Positions 1-8,336 of a stretch of 64,000 bases of DNA are shown here, one piece after another. The stretch covers positions 186,001-250,000 of the forward strand of contig NZ_JAUCZF010000001.1 of the NCBI RefSeq assembly GCF_030373245.1, written 5' to 3'. Under the pieces are notes generated by a model. That model saw only the letters and a list, made by a program, of their open reading frames with translations, did no database searches and was not told where the DNA came from. Made by a program: the position numbers and the translations under genes. Source of the DNA: Hydrogenophaga sp. GTDB taxonomy: Bacteria > Pseudomonadota > Gammaproteobacteria > Burkholderiales > Burkholderiaceae_C. Numbering within the stretch: position 1 is the stretch's first letter; the number at the start of each line of letters is the position of its first letter.

Positions 1-1
1 A

Positions 2-925
2 GGAGCAATCGCAGCTTTCTTCGTCGGCCGTTTTGTTTTTTTGGGACATGGTGATCCGGTCAAGCAAAATCTTAAGGCGCTGTCTGAAGTTGGTCTCTTG
101 ATTGTTGTAGCTACACTTGTGGCTGCATCCCTAGCATACATTGCTGGTGCTAGTGCATATCAATGGCGCGGAGAGTTCATTCCGCCCTCACATTCTTGGC
201 TTCCGTATCTGATGGTAGTTAACTATGTGCTGGCACAAACTGAAAAATCTCACGCAGCCGTTTATGTTCGGCGTTTTGCCTTTTGCGTCGTTGGCACACT
301 TGCTTCGCTGTCACGCACCGATCTCATTCTGGTCGCATTGTTTCTGTTCGTTCTATTGGTCCGTCATTTGCCACAGTTATTGGCCAACCGCTTAGTGCGC
401 CGCCGCATCCTATACGGCCTTTGCATAGTAGTATTATTGCTACCGCTGTTTATTTCGCTAGATGTCGTACAGAATCGAATAGCTTCCGGCGTTGGAGCAG
501 ACGATTCATCGGTGGGGTGGCGTCTCATGGAGAACGCATCCTTCTTGGATATGATGCTAGGGGCAGGTCCCGTTGAGTGGCTAGCAGGCTTTGGCTTCGG
601 TGCACGCGTTCCTCTGCCATCTGGCGTACTCGATTTTAATGACAACACCTCCATCCCTCACCTTCACAACAGTTTTCTTACTATTATTGTGAAGTTCGGC
701 TTGGTAGGAATTGTCATGCTTTTAATCTACCTTGCGCGCCACTGGTCTCTCTCTCATAGATCGATCGGCCGGGAATTGGAAATTCTGCATGCAGCTGGAC
801 GGTGGATCGTGCTATTCGTCCTCCTTAAGGCGGTCACATTGCAAGGACTTACAGAATGGAGTCACGTACTTTTTCTCGGACTCGGATGCGCTTTCATGGT
901 TCGCGTCGAACGCAACCACAAGTAG
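2..925 (+). CDS. O-antigen ligase/polymerase-like membrane protein, 5' end missing
   Basis: The reading frame is open back to the window edge, so the true start lies upstream; the only candidate start seen is a TTG at 41, and residue numbers here count from it. The visible part is mostly hydrophobic membrane segments with one larger soluble loop at about residues 145-215. That loop carries VGWR (158-161) and HLHNSFL (207-213) just before the last segments, an arrangement typical of Wzy_C/O-antigen ligase proteins, which join or polymerise undecaprenyl-linked glycans at the periplasmic face. Two glycosyltransferase genes follow on the same strand, consistent with a polysaccharide operon. Base composition is clearly more AT-rich than after 3.5 kb. 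Ligase versus polymerase cannot be decided from sequence. Confidence 0.75.
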   Translation, partial: GAIAAFFVGRFVFLGHGDPVKQNLKALSEVGLLIVVATLVAASLAYIAGASAYQWRGEFIPPSHSWLPYLMVVNYVLAQTEKSHAAVYVRRFAFCVVGTLASLSRTDLILVALFLFVLLVRHLPQLLANRLVRRRILYGLCIVVLLLPLFISLDVVQNRIASGVGADDSSVGWRLMENASFLDMMLGAGPVEWLAGFGFGARVPLPSGVLDFNDNTSIPHLHNSFLTIIVKFGLVGIVMLLIYLARHWSLSHRSIGRELEILHAAGRWIVLFVLLKAVTLQGLTEWSHVLFLGLGCAFMVRVERNHK

Positions 926-966
926 CAACGCGCGCTCGTTGTAACACTTAATTATATAGTTCAACA

Positions 967-2094
967 ATGCCACCAAAGGTTGATGAGTTAAAGAAAGTTC
1001 TGTGCGTTCATCTGTATGATGACTTTAGTGGATCATCCAAAGTGATGGCACAATCAATTGACGCGTTACATCGACACGGTCACAGCATTCTCACGCTCGT
1101 TGGCTCATACGGCGCCACCGGATTTATCAGGGAGTTTCACCCAGTAGTTTTGTTTAATTACTCTTTCGGCGGCTCAAAGTTCCGAATGTTGTTCTCCTTT
1201 GCTGCAGCGCAGTTTCGACTATTTCTCGCTACATGCAAATATTGTCGCTCGTGGAAGCCGAACGTTGTATATGCAAACACCGTACTGCCGGCCGGTGCCG
1301 TCATAGCGGCTGTGCTTTGTCGGGTCCCAGTTGTTGTACACATGCATGAGGTAGGCCTAGGCACTCCGACTCTATTTCACATGTTGATCCGGGTCGTCCA
1401 CTGGGGGGCCGACCGCGTGATATGCGTATCAAATTACGTCGCGATAAATCTACCTCTAAACAGAGAAAAAATGGTCGTAGTTTATAACGCTTTACCACAG
1501 AAGGATCGCGAAATGGCCAATCGGATTGCTGCGCAGAATCTTGAAATTGGGCCTCATCAACCATTCACAGTGCTGATGGCTTGCTCTCTTAAATGGTACA
1601 AAGGCATCGACTCGTTCATAGAAGCGTCACGACGACTGAAAAATGCAGGCATCCGTTTCAAACTCGTAATCAACTGTGAGTTGCAGGAATTCGAGAATTT
1701 CATTTCATCTCAATACCTACCGGATAACTTAGAGCTCGTCAGGCGTCCAACTTCCGTGTATGAACATTATCGCGACGCAGGGCTGGTCGTCAATCTTAGT
1801 CATCGTGAAGCCTGTGTCGAGTCATTCGGTCTCACTCTGCTAGAGGCGATGGCGTGTGGTATTCCAGTTATTGCACCTCAGGTCGGTGGATGCACAGAAT
1901 TAGTGCGGGACGGTGAAGGTGGTTGGCTCATTGATTCTAAGGATCTTGACGCACTGTGTTCACGCGTAACAGAGCTAGCAAGTAATGGCCAAGCTTGGGC
2001 ACAAGCGAGTGCTGCAGCAAGCTCTTCCTCAGAGCGCTTTTCTGACGAAGGCTTTGCTCGAGATCTTCATAAAGTCATTCAATGTCTTCTTTGA
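967..2094 (+). CDS. Glycosyltransferase, GT4/GT1-like
   Basis: A 375-residue protein with the two-domain GT-B plan. The C-terminal half has ESFGLTLLE (E285 and E293), the E-x7-E signature that contacts the nucleotide of the sugar donor in family 4 retaining glycosyltransferases, followed by ACGIPVIAP and GGCTEL. The N-terminal half carries the acceptor-binding domain with MHEVG near residue 125. It probably adds one sugar to a lipid-linked glycan at the inner membrane. It starts 41 bases after the O-antigen ligase-like gene and its last 13 bases overlap the next gene, indicating translational coupling. Donor and acceptor sugars cannot be inferred. Codon use is AT-rich like its neighbours. Confidence 0.85.
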   Translation: MPPKVDELKKVLCVHLYDDFSGSSKVMAQSIDALHRHGHSILTLVGSYGATGFIREFHPVVLFNYSFGGSKFRMLFSFAAAQFRLFLATCKYCRSWKPNVVYANTVLPAGAVIAAVLCRVPVVVHMHEVGLGTPTLFHMLIRVVHWGADRVICVSNYVAINLPLNREKMVVVYNALPQKDREMANRIAAQNLEIGPHQPFTVLMACSLKWYKGIDSFIEASRRLKNAGIRFKLVINCELQEFENFISSQYLPDNLELVRRPTSVYEHYRDAGLVVNLSHREACVESFGLTLLEAMACGIPVIAPQVGGCTELVRDGEGGWLIDSKDLDALCSRVTELASNGQAWAQASAAASSSSERFSDEGFARDLHKVIQCLL

Positions 2095-3167
2095 CTAATC
2101 TCGCTAAGTGCAAAGAGCCCTGCCATTTTGCGTTTATTGGCAGCGCTGGTATCCCCAACCGCTACGGAGGATTCGAGGCATTTCTCGAGCATTGCGCACC
2201 TGTCTTAGCTGCTCAAGGGCATTCTGTTACCGTCACATGCGACAGGTCTCTTTACAACGATAGGGAGGCCAGTTATCGTGGAGTAGTCCGGCTTTTTATC
2301 GGTATAAGGGCTAACGGGATTGCTTCAATAATTCATGATCTATGCGCCTTCTTCCGTGTCTATCGTTACACCACGCACATTGTCGTTCTCGGTGTTTCTG
2401 GAGGCCCTTGGTTCCCGCTTTGGCGTCTAATGTGCACTTTTTCTGGAAAACGTCTGATTGTTAATATTGACGGCGTAGAGTGGCGACGATCAAAGTTCAC
2501 TACTTGGCACCGCTGCGCCCTTAGATTTTTCGACGCTTTCGCTCAGATATTCTCCCATGTCGTTGTCTACGATAATGTAGCGCTATTAGATTTTGTCTTA
2601 CCTTACTGTCGAAGCAAAGCGGTGCAGATCGGCTACCCTGGAGATCATGTCTTGCGTTTTTCCGATTTACAACGTGACAGCAATACAGCCCTCACGATTT
2701 GTCGCATAGAGCCAGAGAACCAGATTAATCTTTTGATAGAAGGCGCTTTACTCTCAAAACTCAATATGTACACGGTTGTTGGCAATTGGAATGCGAGCGA
2801 GTATGGACGCAAGCTGCGTAACAGATATTCCGCCCACCCTCGGTTGAATCTATTGGACCCAATTTATGATTCAAAGGCCCTAGCTCAGTTGCGCGAGCAA
2901 TGCGGGCTTTATCTTCATGGACATAGTGTGGGTGGAACAAACCCTTCGTTAGTTGAAATGCTGTTCTACGATTGCGTGATCCTTTGCTTCGACTGCAGCT
3001 TTAACCGCGAGACTGCTGGCCATGCGGCTTCATATTTTTCTGATGCTAACGAATTAGCTCGACTAATCGAAGTCACGGACACCACGCCAGACGGACGCGC
3101 TGAGCTTCGCAAGCGGTACACGGCGACCAATATAGCTTCTGAGTACGTGGATGCCGCAATAACATGA
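2082..3167 (+). CDS. DUF1972-type glycosyltransferase (rhamnosyltransferase-like)
   Basis: A 361-residue protein. Residues 20-38 read GSAGIPNRYGGFEAF plus context, the hallmark of the DUF1972 N-terminal domain found in bacterial rhamnosyl- and related transferases; the C-terminal part has VGGTNPSLVEML, the donor-binding region of GT-B enzymes. It probably transfers a deoxyhexose or hexose to the growing lipid-linked oligosaccharide. The ATG lies inside the end of the preceding glycosyltransferase gene. A decayed rmlA (dTDP-rhamnose synthesis) relic lies immediately downstream, which fits a former rhamnose-containing polymer. The exact sugar is inference. Confidence 0.8.
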   Translation: MSSLTNLAKCKEPCHFAFIGSAGIPNRYGGFEAFLEHCAPVLAAQGHSVTVTCDRSLYNDREASYRGVVRLFIGIRANGIASIIHDLCAFFRVYRYTTHIVVLGVSGGPWFPLWRLMCTFSGKRLIVNIDGVEWRRSKFTTWHRCALRFFDAFAQIFSHVVVYDNVALLDFVLPYCRSKAVQIGYPGDHVLRFSDLQRDSNTALTICRIEPENQINLLIEGALLSKLNMYTVVGNWNASEYGRKLRNRYSAHPRLNLLDPIYDSKALAQLREQCGLYLHGHSVGGTNPSLVEMLFYDCVILCFDCSFNRETAGHAASYFSDANELARLIEVTDTTPDGRAELRKRYTATNIASEYVDAAIT

Positions 3168-3219
3168 AATTGTTTTGTTGAAATTTAATCCTACATGTTA
3201 ATGATAGGCGCTGAATGAT

Positions 3220-3385
3220 ATGCAAAGGCGTGCGTACTGGTAGGAGGTTCCGGAACCAGGCTTTATCTCTTTGTTCAAGCGGTGTGCAAGCTGCTAATAC
3301 CGGTTTATGACAAACCCATGGTGTAAGACCTGTTGAGGACACTATTGCTGAGTGGTATTCGGGATGTGTTCCTCATCAGAACACT
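3220..3385 (+). pseudogene. rmlA: Relic of rmlA (glucose-1-phosphate thymidylyltransferase), N-terminal part only
   Basis: Reading from 3243 gives GGSGTRLY, then IPVYDKPM, a stop codon, and LLLSGIRDVFLI. These match the start of RmlA family proteins (nucleotide-binding G-G-S-G-T-R-L, then P-V-Y-D-K-P-M and L-L-A-G-I-R-D-V). The Met-Lys-Gly start at 3220-3230 is in another frame, so at least one indel plus an internal TAA separate the pieces, and nothing beyond about residue 50 is recognisable. This is a dead fragment left by deletion. Bases 3386-3554 hold no gene I can identify. Confidence 0.75.
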
Positions 3386-3554
3386 GTAGAACACGCCCTG
3401 ATTCGCCGATCTACATCGCCTGCGCGCTGGCGAGGCAGCTCAACTCCCATCGACGCCGAAGCCCATCGAGCAAACTTGAACTCTAAAAGGTGTCCACGAG
3501 TCGTGGCGTGCCTGTCTAGAAGACTTTTGAGTTTGTGAAACAGTTCATCCAACC

Positions 3555-4699
3555 ATGACCAAAATCGCCATAGCCGGTACCGGCTACGTAGGTTTGTCCA
3601 ACGCCATCTTGCTGGCCCAGCGGCTTGAGGTGGTGGCGCTGGACATCGATGCCGCCAAGGTGGCATTGCTCAACCAGAAGCGCGTACCGATCCAAAATCC
3701 CGAGATTGACGAGTACCTGGCGAGCAAGCCGCTGAACTTGCGCGCCACGATGTACAAGCACGATGCCCACGCCGGAGCGGACTTTGTGATCGTCGCCACG
3801 CCGACCGACTACGACCCGCAGACCAACACCTTCAACATGCGCCTGGTGGAAGCGGTGGCGCGCGACGTGATGCCGGTCGACCCGCAGGCAGTGATGGTGA
3901 TCAAGTCCACGGTGCCAGTGGGTTTTACGCAGAAGCTGAAACAGTCACTGGGTTGCGACAACATCATGATCTCGCCAGAATTTCTGCGCGAGGGCAAGGC
4001 GCTGTACGACAACCTGTATCCATCCCGCATCGTGGTGGGGGATCGCTCCGAGCGGGGCCAGGCGTTTGCGCAGTTGCTGCGCAAAGGCGCCATCAAGCAA
4101 AACGTGCCGGTGCTGCTCACCGACAACACCGAGGCCGAGGCGATCAAGCTGTTTGCCAACACTTTCCTCGCGATGCGGGTGGCCAACTCAACGAGCTGGA
4201 CACGCGGCAGATCATTGAAGGCGTGTGCCTGGACCCGCGCATTGGCAACCACTACAACAACCCTTCGTTTGGCTCCGGCGGTTATTGCCTGCCCAAAGAC
4301 ACCAAGCAGCTGCTGGCCAACTACAACCAGGTGTCCCAGAGCCTGATGCGCACGATCGTGGATTCGAACTCGACGCGCAAGGACTTTGTGGCCGAAGACA
4401 TCTTGCGTCGGAACCCGAAGGTGGTGGGGATTCACGGCTTGATCATGAAGGCGGGGTCGGATAGTTTCCGCGCCTCGTCGGTGCAGGGCATCATGAAGCG
4501 CATCAAGGCCAAGGGTGTGGAGGTGATCGTGTACGAGCCAGCGCTGGAAGCACTGGACTTTTTTAAGTCGCGCGTGGTGCGCGATCTGGCGGCCTTCAAG
4601 GCCGAGGCGGACGTGATCGTGGCGAACCGTTTGACCAACGAGATCCGCGACGTGCAAGACAAGGTGTACACCCGCGACCTGTTTGGTGATGACGCCTGA
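3555..4699 (+). pseudogene. ugd: UDP-glucose 6-dehydrogenase with a one-base frameshift near 4185
   Basis: Two overlapping frames together cover one Ugd of about 382 residues, the usual short-form length. The first frame starts at ATG 3555 with the Rossmann motif GTGYVG (8-13) and runs to FLAMRVAN. At about 4183-4190 the expected codons for Y-F-N-E-L-D lack one base, and the protein resumes in the other frame as [11 protein letters not shown]. It then continues through [10 protein letters not shown], which carries the catalytic cysteine, to the stop at 4699. The enzyme oxidises UDP-glucose to UDP-glucuronate for polysaccharide synthesis. Either the gene is newly inactivated or the base was lost in sequencing; the intact remainder favours a recent or artefactual event. 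galE follows 46 bases later. Confidence 0.85.
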
Positions 4700-4745
4700 A
4701 AAGGCTTGCCGCCCGCGCTTTGATTCCATTGACCAGAGAGACCAC

Positions 4746-5786
4746 ATGTCAACGACCATCCTCCTCACCGGCGGCGCCGGCTACATCGGCAGCCACACCT
4801 TCATCGCCCTGCGCGAGGCGGGCTTTGAGCCGGTGATCCTCGACAACTTTGCCAACAGCCATCCGGTGGTGCTGGAGCGGCTGGAGCGCATCTCTGGGCG
4901 GCCGGTGTTGCTGGAGCGTGGCGATGTGCTGGACACGGCCTGGGTGGCAGATGTGTTGCGGCGCCATCGGCCGGCGGGCGTGGTGCATTTTGCGGGCGAC
5001 AAGGCAGTAGGCGAGAGTGTGGCCAAGCCGCTGAAGTACTTTCACAACAACATCGGTGGCGCGGTGAGCCTGCTGCGGGCAATGACCACCGTGTTCGAAG
5101 ACGGGAGCGCGCCCGCCTTGCCCACGCTGGTGTTCTCCAGCAGCGCCACCGTCTATGGCGACCCGGCTTCGGTGCCTATCCTTGAGAGCTTTCCGCTCAG
5201 CCACACCAGCCCCTACGGCCACAGCAAGCTGGTGATTGAAGAAATGCTCGCTTCGCTCAGGCGGGCCAGCCCGGCGTGGCGTGTCGGCGTGCTGCGCTAT
5301 TTCAACCCAGCGGGCGCGCACCCCAGCGGGCTCATGGGTGAAGACCCGGCCGACATTCCGAACAACCTCATGCCTTTTGTGACGCAGGTGGCGGTGGGCC
5401 AGCGGCCGCATGTGAACGTGTTCGGTAACGACTACGCCACGCCCGACGGCACCGGGGTGCGCGACTACATCCACGTGCAAGACCTGGCTGCGGGCCATGT
5501 GGCGGCACTGCAGGCTTTGCTCTCCAAGGGCGAGAGCTTCACGGTGAACCTGGGCACGGGCCGGGGCGTGAGCGTGTTGGAGGTGATTCGCGCGGTGGAG
5601 CGGGCCTGTGGCAAGACCATTCCCCATGTGTTTGCCCCGCGGCGCGCGGGTGACGTGGCGCAGTGTTACGCCGATGCTTCGCTCGCGAAGCGCCTGCTGG
5701 GCTGGGAGGCGAAGTGCTCGCTGGACGAGATGTGCGCCGACGCCTGGCGCTGGCAGAGCGGCAACCCGAACGGGTACCGGGGCTGA
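4746..5786 (+). CDS. galE: UDP-glucose 4-epimerase
   Basis: A 346-residue extended short-chain dehydrogenase. TGGAGYIGSH at residues 8-17 binds NAD, SSSATVYG carries the catalytic serine/threonine, and Y157-x3-K161 (in SPYGHSK) is the active-site pair. The enzyme interconverts UDP-glucose and UDP-galactose. The open frame reaches back to 4683, but ATG 4746 fits the family N-terminus exactly and has AGAGAG-like purines just upstream. It follows ugd, so both served nucleotide-sugar supply. Family membership is certain; galactose rather than an N-acetyl sugar as substrate is the standard but untested reading. Confidence 0.93.
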   Translation: MSTTILLTGGAGYIGSHTFIALREAGFEPVILDNFANSHPVVLERLERISGRPVLLERGDVLDTAWVADVLRRHRPAGVVHFAGDKAVGESVAKPLKYFHNNIGGAVSLLRAMTTVFEDGSAPALPTLVFSSSATVYGDPASVPILESFPLSHTSPYGHSKLVIEEMLASLRRASPAWRVGVLRYFNPAGAHPSGLMGEDPADIPNNLMPFVTQVAVGQRPHVNVFGNDYATPDGTGVRDYIHVQDLAAGHVAALQALLSKGESFTVNLGTGRGVSVLEVIRAVERACGKTIPHVFAPRRAGDVAQCYADASLAKRLLGWEAKCSLDEMCADAWRWQSGNPNGYRG

Positions 5787-5790
5787 GTCC

Positions 5791-6561
5791 TTGCAGCTCT
5801 ATGGACTGGCGCGCAGCCTGCTGACCGACCCACTGTTCTGGGTCGTGACCCTGCTGGCAGTTGGCATGCTGCTGGGCACGCGCCGGCCTGCTGGGGGCAG
5901 ACGCTGGGTCCTGGCGGGCTTGGTGATCCTGGTGTTGCTGGGCTGGCGGCTCCCGTCGAATGCGGTCATGCACCAGCTGGAAACCTGGCATCCCCCTGCC
6001 GTTCAGGACCCTTCTGCCTACGCAGGTGTGGTGGTGCTGGGTGGATCTTTCGAAAGCGCGCTGCTGCAGGTCATGCGAGAGAAGGTGCAGCTGAACGCGC
6101 ATGCCGAGCGCCTGACGGAAGCGGTGGCGCTGGCCAGGGAACACCCGAGCCTGCCCATCGTCTTCACTGGCGGCTGTGTGGACACGGGCGAAGGCTTTGT
6201 GGCCGAGGCCGAGCTGGCCCACCGCTTCTTCACCCAAATGGGTCTGGCGCCAGACCGGGTGCAATATGAATCGGCTTCACGCACCACTTTTGAAAACGCT
6301 CTGCTGACCGCCCAACTGTCCGGAGTAGACAAGACGCAACCCTGGCTGTTGCTCACTTCAGCTTGGCACATGCCGCGCGCCATGGCGACGTTTCAGACCC
6401 AGGGCTGGAACGTGACTCCTTGGCCGGTGGATTTTCGTGGCAGTGAGCAGACACCCTGGACCGCCTATTCGCTGACCCGTGGCGTGCAGCAATGGCAGTT
6501 CGCCCTGCACGAGTGCCTGGGACTCTTCGCGTACTGGGTGTCGGGGCGGGCGACGCTGTAG
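5791..6561 (+). CDS. ElyC/SanA/YdcF-family membrane protein (DUF218)
   Basis: About 256 residues from a TTG start at 5791, four bases after the galE stop; the frame stays open upstream inside galE, so the start is the least certain part. Two hydrophobic segments at the N-terminus are followed by a DUF218 domain beginning VVVLGG and containing VFTGGC, ESASRTTFENA and LLTSAWHMPRA, the conserved blocks of this family. Members such as E. coli ElyC and SanA affect cell-envelope integrity and undecaprenyl-linked precursor use, although the biochemical activity is not well defined. Coupling to galE suggests an envelope-polysaccharide role. A leftward small gene follows after about 90 bases. Confidence 0.8.
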   Translation: MQLYGLARSLLTDPLFWVVTLLAVGMLLGTRRPAGGRRWVLAGLVILVLLGWRLPSNAVMHQLETWHPPAVQDPSAYAGVVVLGGSFESALLQVMREKVQLNAHAERLTEAVALAREHPSLPIVFTGGCVDTGEGFVAEAELAHRFFTQMGLAPDRVQYESASRTTFENALLTAQLSGVDKTQPWLLLTSAWHMPRAMATFQTQGWNVTPWPVDFRGSEQTPWTAYSLTRGVQQWQFALHECLGLFAYWVSGRATL

Positions 6562-6652
6562 AGATCGCGCCGCGGGCTGCGCGAAGCGAGCGAAAGCCCT
6601 GTGCGCACTCCAGACCGCATTTCGCCCAGCCCCCCGCCAACGCCCCTCACCT

Positions 6653-6886
6653 TCAAGCGACTGGTTTTTTGGGCGGCTCGGCACGCTTTTCTTCCTCGAT
6701 CATTTCCAGAATTCTTGCGTACTTCTCTGGATAGCGGCCCTGTATCCAACACCCCACTTTCTGAGGTGATGTGTCGGGGCGCCTCTTCTTGCGCGAGCAT
6801 CGCTTGGGAGAGAAATTTTCTCGCCAGGCAAGCAACTGCTCGGCTCGGGTGGATGAGTCGTTTGCGGGGGAAGGATCGTTCTGCAT
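6653..6886 (-). CDS. Small basic protein of unknown function, divergent from the relaxase gene
   Basis: I do not recognise this family. From ATG 6886 it gives 77 residues, rich in Lys/Arg (around FSPKRCSRKKRRP) with an acidic-basic helical C-terminus (YARILEMIEEEKRAEPPKK). The frame is open up to 7111, so a longer form is possible, but that extension has poor codon character and would run across the inverted repeat at 7075-7092. Its position, divergent from a MobQ relaxase gene, is where MobQ plasmids keep mobC, a DNA-binding relaxosome accessory. A MobC-like role is only positional inference. Confidence 0.5.
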   Translation of the reverse strand: MQNDPSPANDSSTRAEQLLAWRENFSPKRCSRKKRRPDTSPQKVGCWIQGRYPEKYARILEMIEEEKRAEPPKKPVA

Positions 6887-7050
6887 GACTTGTTTCTCGA
6901 AGAAGTTGATGAACGAGACAATCTTCGCGAAATCCAAAGGCGATTGCAAATCTTGCCTAGCCACTACCGATCCCCGCCCGCCAAGACCTTGTTCTGAGGC
7001 GAGGCATCGACCGAAGTGGCAGCGACTTGCTCGCGAAGAACGTGCTCTTA

Positions 7051-7092
7051 GCGGGCGCATAGTGCAGTTAGGCATTGGCCAAAAACGGCCAA
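7051..7092 (-). other. Candidate oriT: inverted repeat plus MobQ-like nic core
   Basis: On the minus strand TTGGCC-N6-GGCCAA (7075-7092) is followed 14 bases later by TATGCGCCC (7053-7061). This resembles the TA-A/G-A/G-TGCGCCC nic core of RSF1010-type origins. It lies in the non-coding stretch 6887-7334 between a small leftward gene and the rightward relaxase gene, the usual place for a MobQ oriT. The spacing between repeat and core is longer than in the classical sites, so the call is tentative. I see nothing else in 6887-7334. Confidence 0.35.
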
Positions 7093-7334
7093 CTTGCTGC
7101 CTCACAAACATGATGCGCCGCAGGCTGGTCGCGGGCTGCAGATGCTGTCACGCCCACCGCAAGAAAACGCTTGGCTGACATGTCCTGACTGTAGTGATTT
7201 GATTTAGCTCTGCGGATCGGTGAGACTTTCTCGCAAGCGTTGCGAACAACATCAGCACACCACAGACCACTCATGTTCTCGCCGACCTTGACCCAAGCAA
7301 CTGTCACAAATGCACTTCTACAGGAGTATTCAAC

Positions 7335-8210
7335 ATGGCCATCTTTCACTGCCACGTCAAGTGTTTCAGCCGCAGGAAAGGCGAATCAGGAACTGCGGCT
7401 GCCGCATATCGCTCGGGGGAGCGGATCGTCGATATCCGCACTGGCTTTGTTCATGACTTCGGTGGCCGGGGTGGTGTCGCATTGAAGCAATTGTTCTTTC
7501 CTGCTGGTGCCCCTGAGTTGTCACGAGGGGCATGCTGGAACCAGGCGGAGGCCGCTGAACGCCGCAAGGATTCCACCGTTGCCCGGGAAGTTCTGGTGTC
7601 CCTGCCGCATGAGCTCCCCAGGTTTCAGCAATACATGCTGAGTGTGAAGATGGCCAGATGGATTGTTGACAACTACGCCTGCGTGGTGGATCTGGCTATT
7701 CATGAACCAACTGAGTGCAACGACCACCGAAACTTCCACGCTCACATGCTGACATCGACTCGCCGTTTCGGGCCAGACGGCTTCACAAAAAAATGCAGGG
7801 AGCTTGATCACATTTCCGATGGCCCCAAAGAGATCCAAAAGATCAGGGAGCAGTGGTGCGAGTTCGTCAACCAGGCGCTCGCCGAGTGCCAGCTTGCGTC
7901 GCGCGTCGATCACCGGTCACACGCGACGCTGGGTCGCCTGGAGGTCCCGACCATTGCACAAGGCAGGGGGCCGGGCTCGGAGAAGCGCCGCAAACGCAAC
8001 CGCATCATCCGCTCACTGAACCGCCGGCTTCTGAAGACCTTCACCCCAGAAGTCTGCGACCAGTTCTCCAGAGTCTTTGAGGAGAATGGGATTGCCTGGC
8101 CGTTCGACCCGAATCTTTACCCGCCAACCGCCAACCCCGAGCAGGACCTGGCCGATGACCAGTACCCGCAAGAAGATGTCCAGTGGTGGCGGGACATCCC
8201 CCGGGGCTGA
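7335..8210 (+). CDS. mobA: MobA/MobL-family (MobQ) relaxase, solo relaxase domain
   Basis: A 291-residue protein that aligns by eye with the N-terminal relaxase domain of RSF1010 MobA. It begins MAIFH, has Tyr25 in AAAAYRSGER at the position of the nicking tyrosine, and carries the metal-binding histidines in HEPTECNDHRNFHAH (H123, H131, H135, H137). SRVDHRS matches the later conserved block. Relaxases nick oriT, attach to the 5' end and lead DNA transfer. The primase/helicase half of plasmid MobA is absent. No transposase, integrase or replication gene is adjacent, so this looks like a remnant or minimal mobilisable unit in a chromosome. A start at ATG 7335 gives the family N-terminus exactly. 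Confidence 0.88.
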   Translation: MAIFHCHVKCFSRRKGESGTAAAAYRSGERIVDIRTGFVHDFGGRGGVALKQLFFPAGAPELSRGACWNQAEAAERRKDSTVAREVLVSLPHELPRFQQYMLSVKMARWIVDNYACVVDLAIHEPTECNDHRNFHAHMLTSTRRFGPDGFTKKCRELDHISDGPKEIQKIREQWCEFVNQALAECQLASRVDHRSHATLGRLEVPTIAQGRGPGSEKRRKRNRIIRSLNRRLLKTFTPEVCDQFSRVFEENGIAWPFDPNLYPPTANPEQDLADDQYPQEDVQWWRDIPRG

Positions 8211-8336
8211 GGACCGAACTCGACTGCGCGTGAAGCCCAGGGTCTTTGCCTGGGCACGGACCGTGTGTGCGGATGAATCGCATCATCCCTGGGATCGATC
8301 CGACCGAGTCCTGAGCCCCCAGACCGGGCTAGGCTG

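Noticed and set aside
3386..3554. Possible second relic after rmlA (a frame ending GVHESWRACLEDF)
   Set aside because: No family could be recognised, and stop codons interrupt the frame upstream.
3376..3799. Minus-strand frames opposite the start of ugd
   Set aside because: The plus strand encodes the Rossmann domain of Ugd; the minus frames have no motifs.
6887..7111. N-terminal extension of the small gene at 6653
   Set aside because: The extension crosses the inverted repeat and has weak codon character; ATG 6886 was preferred, though the longer form is not excluded.
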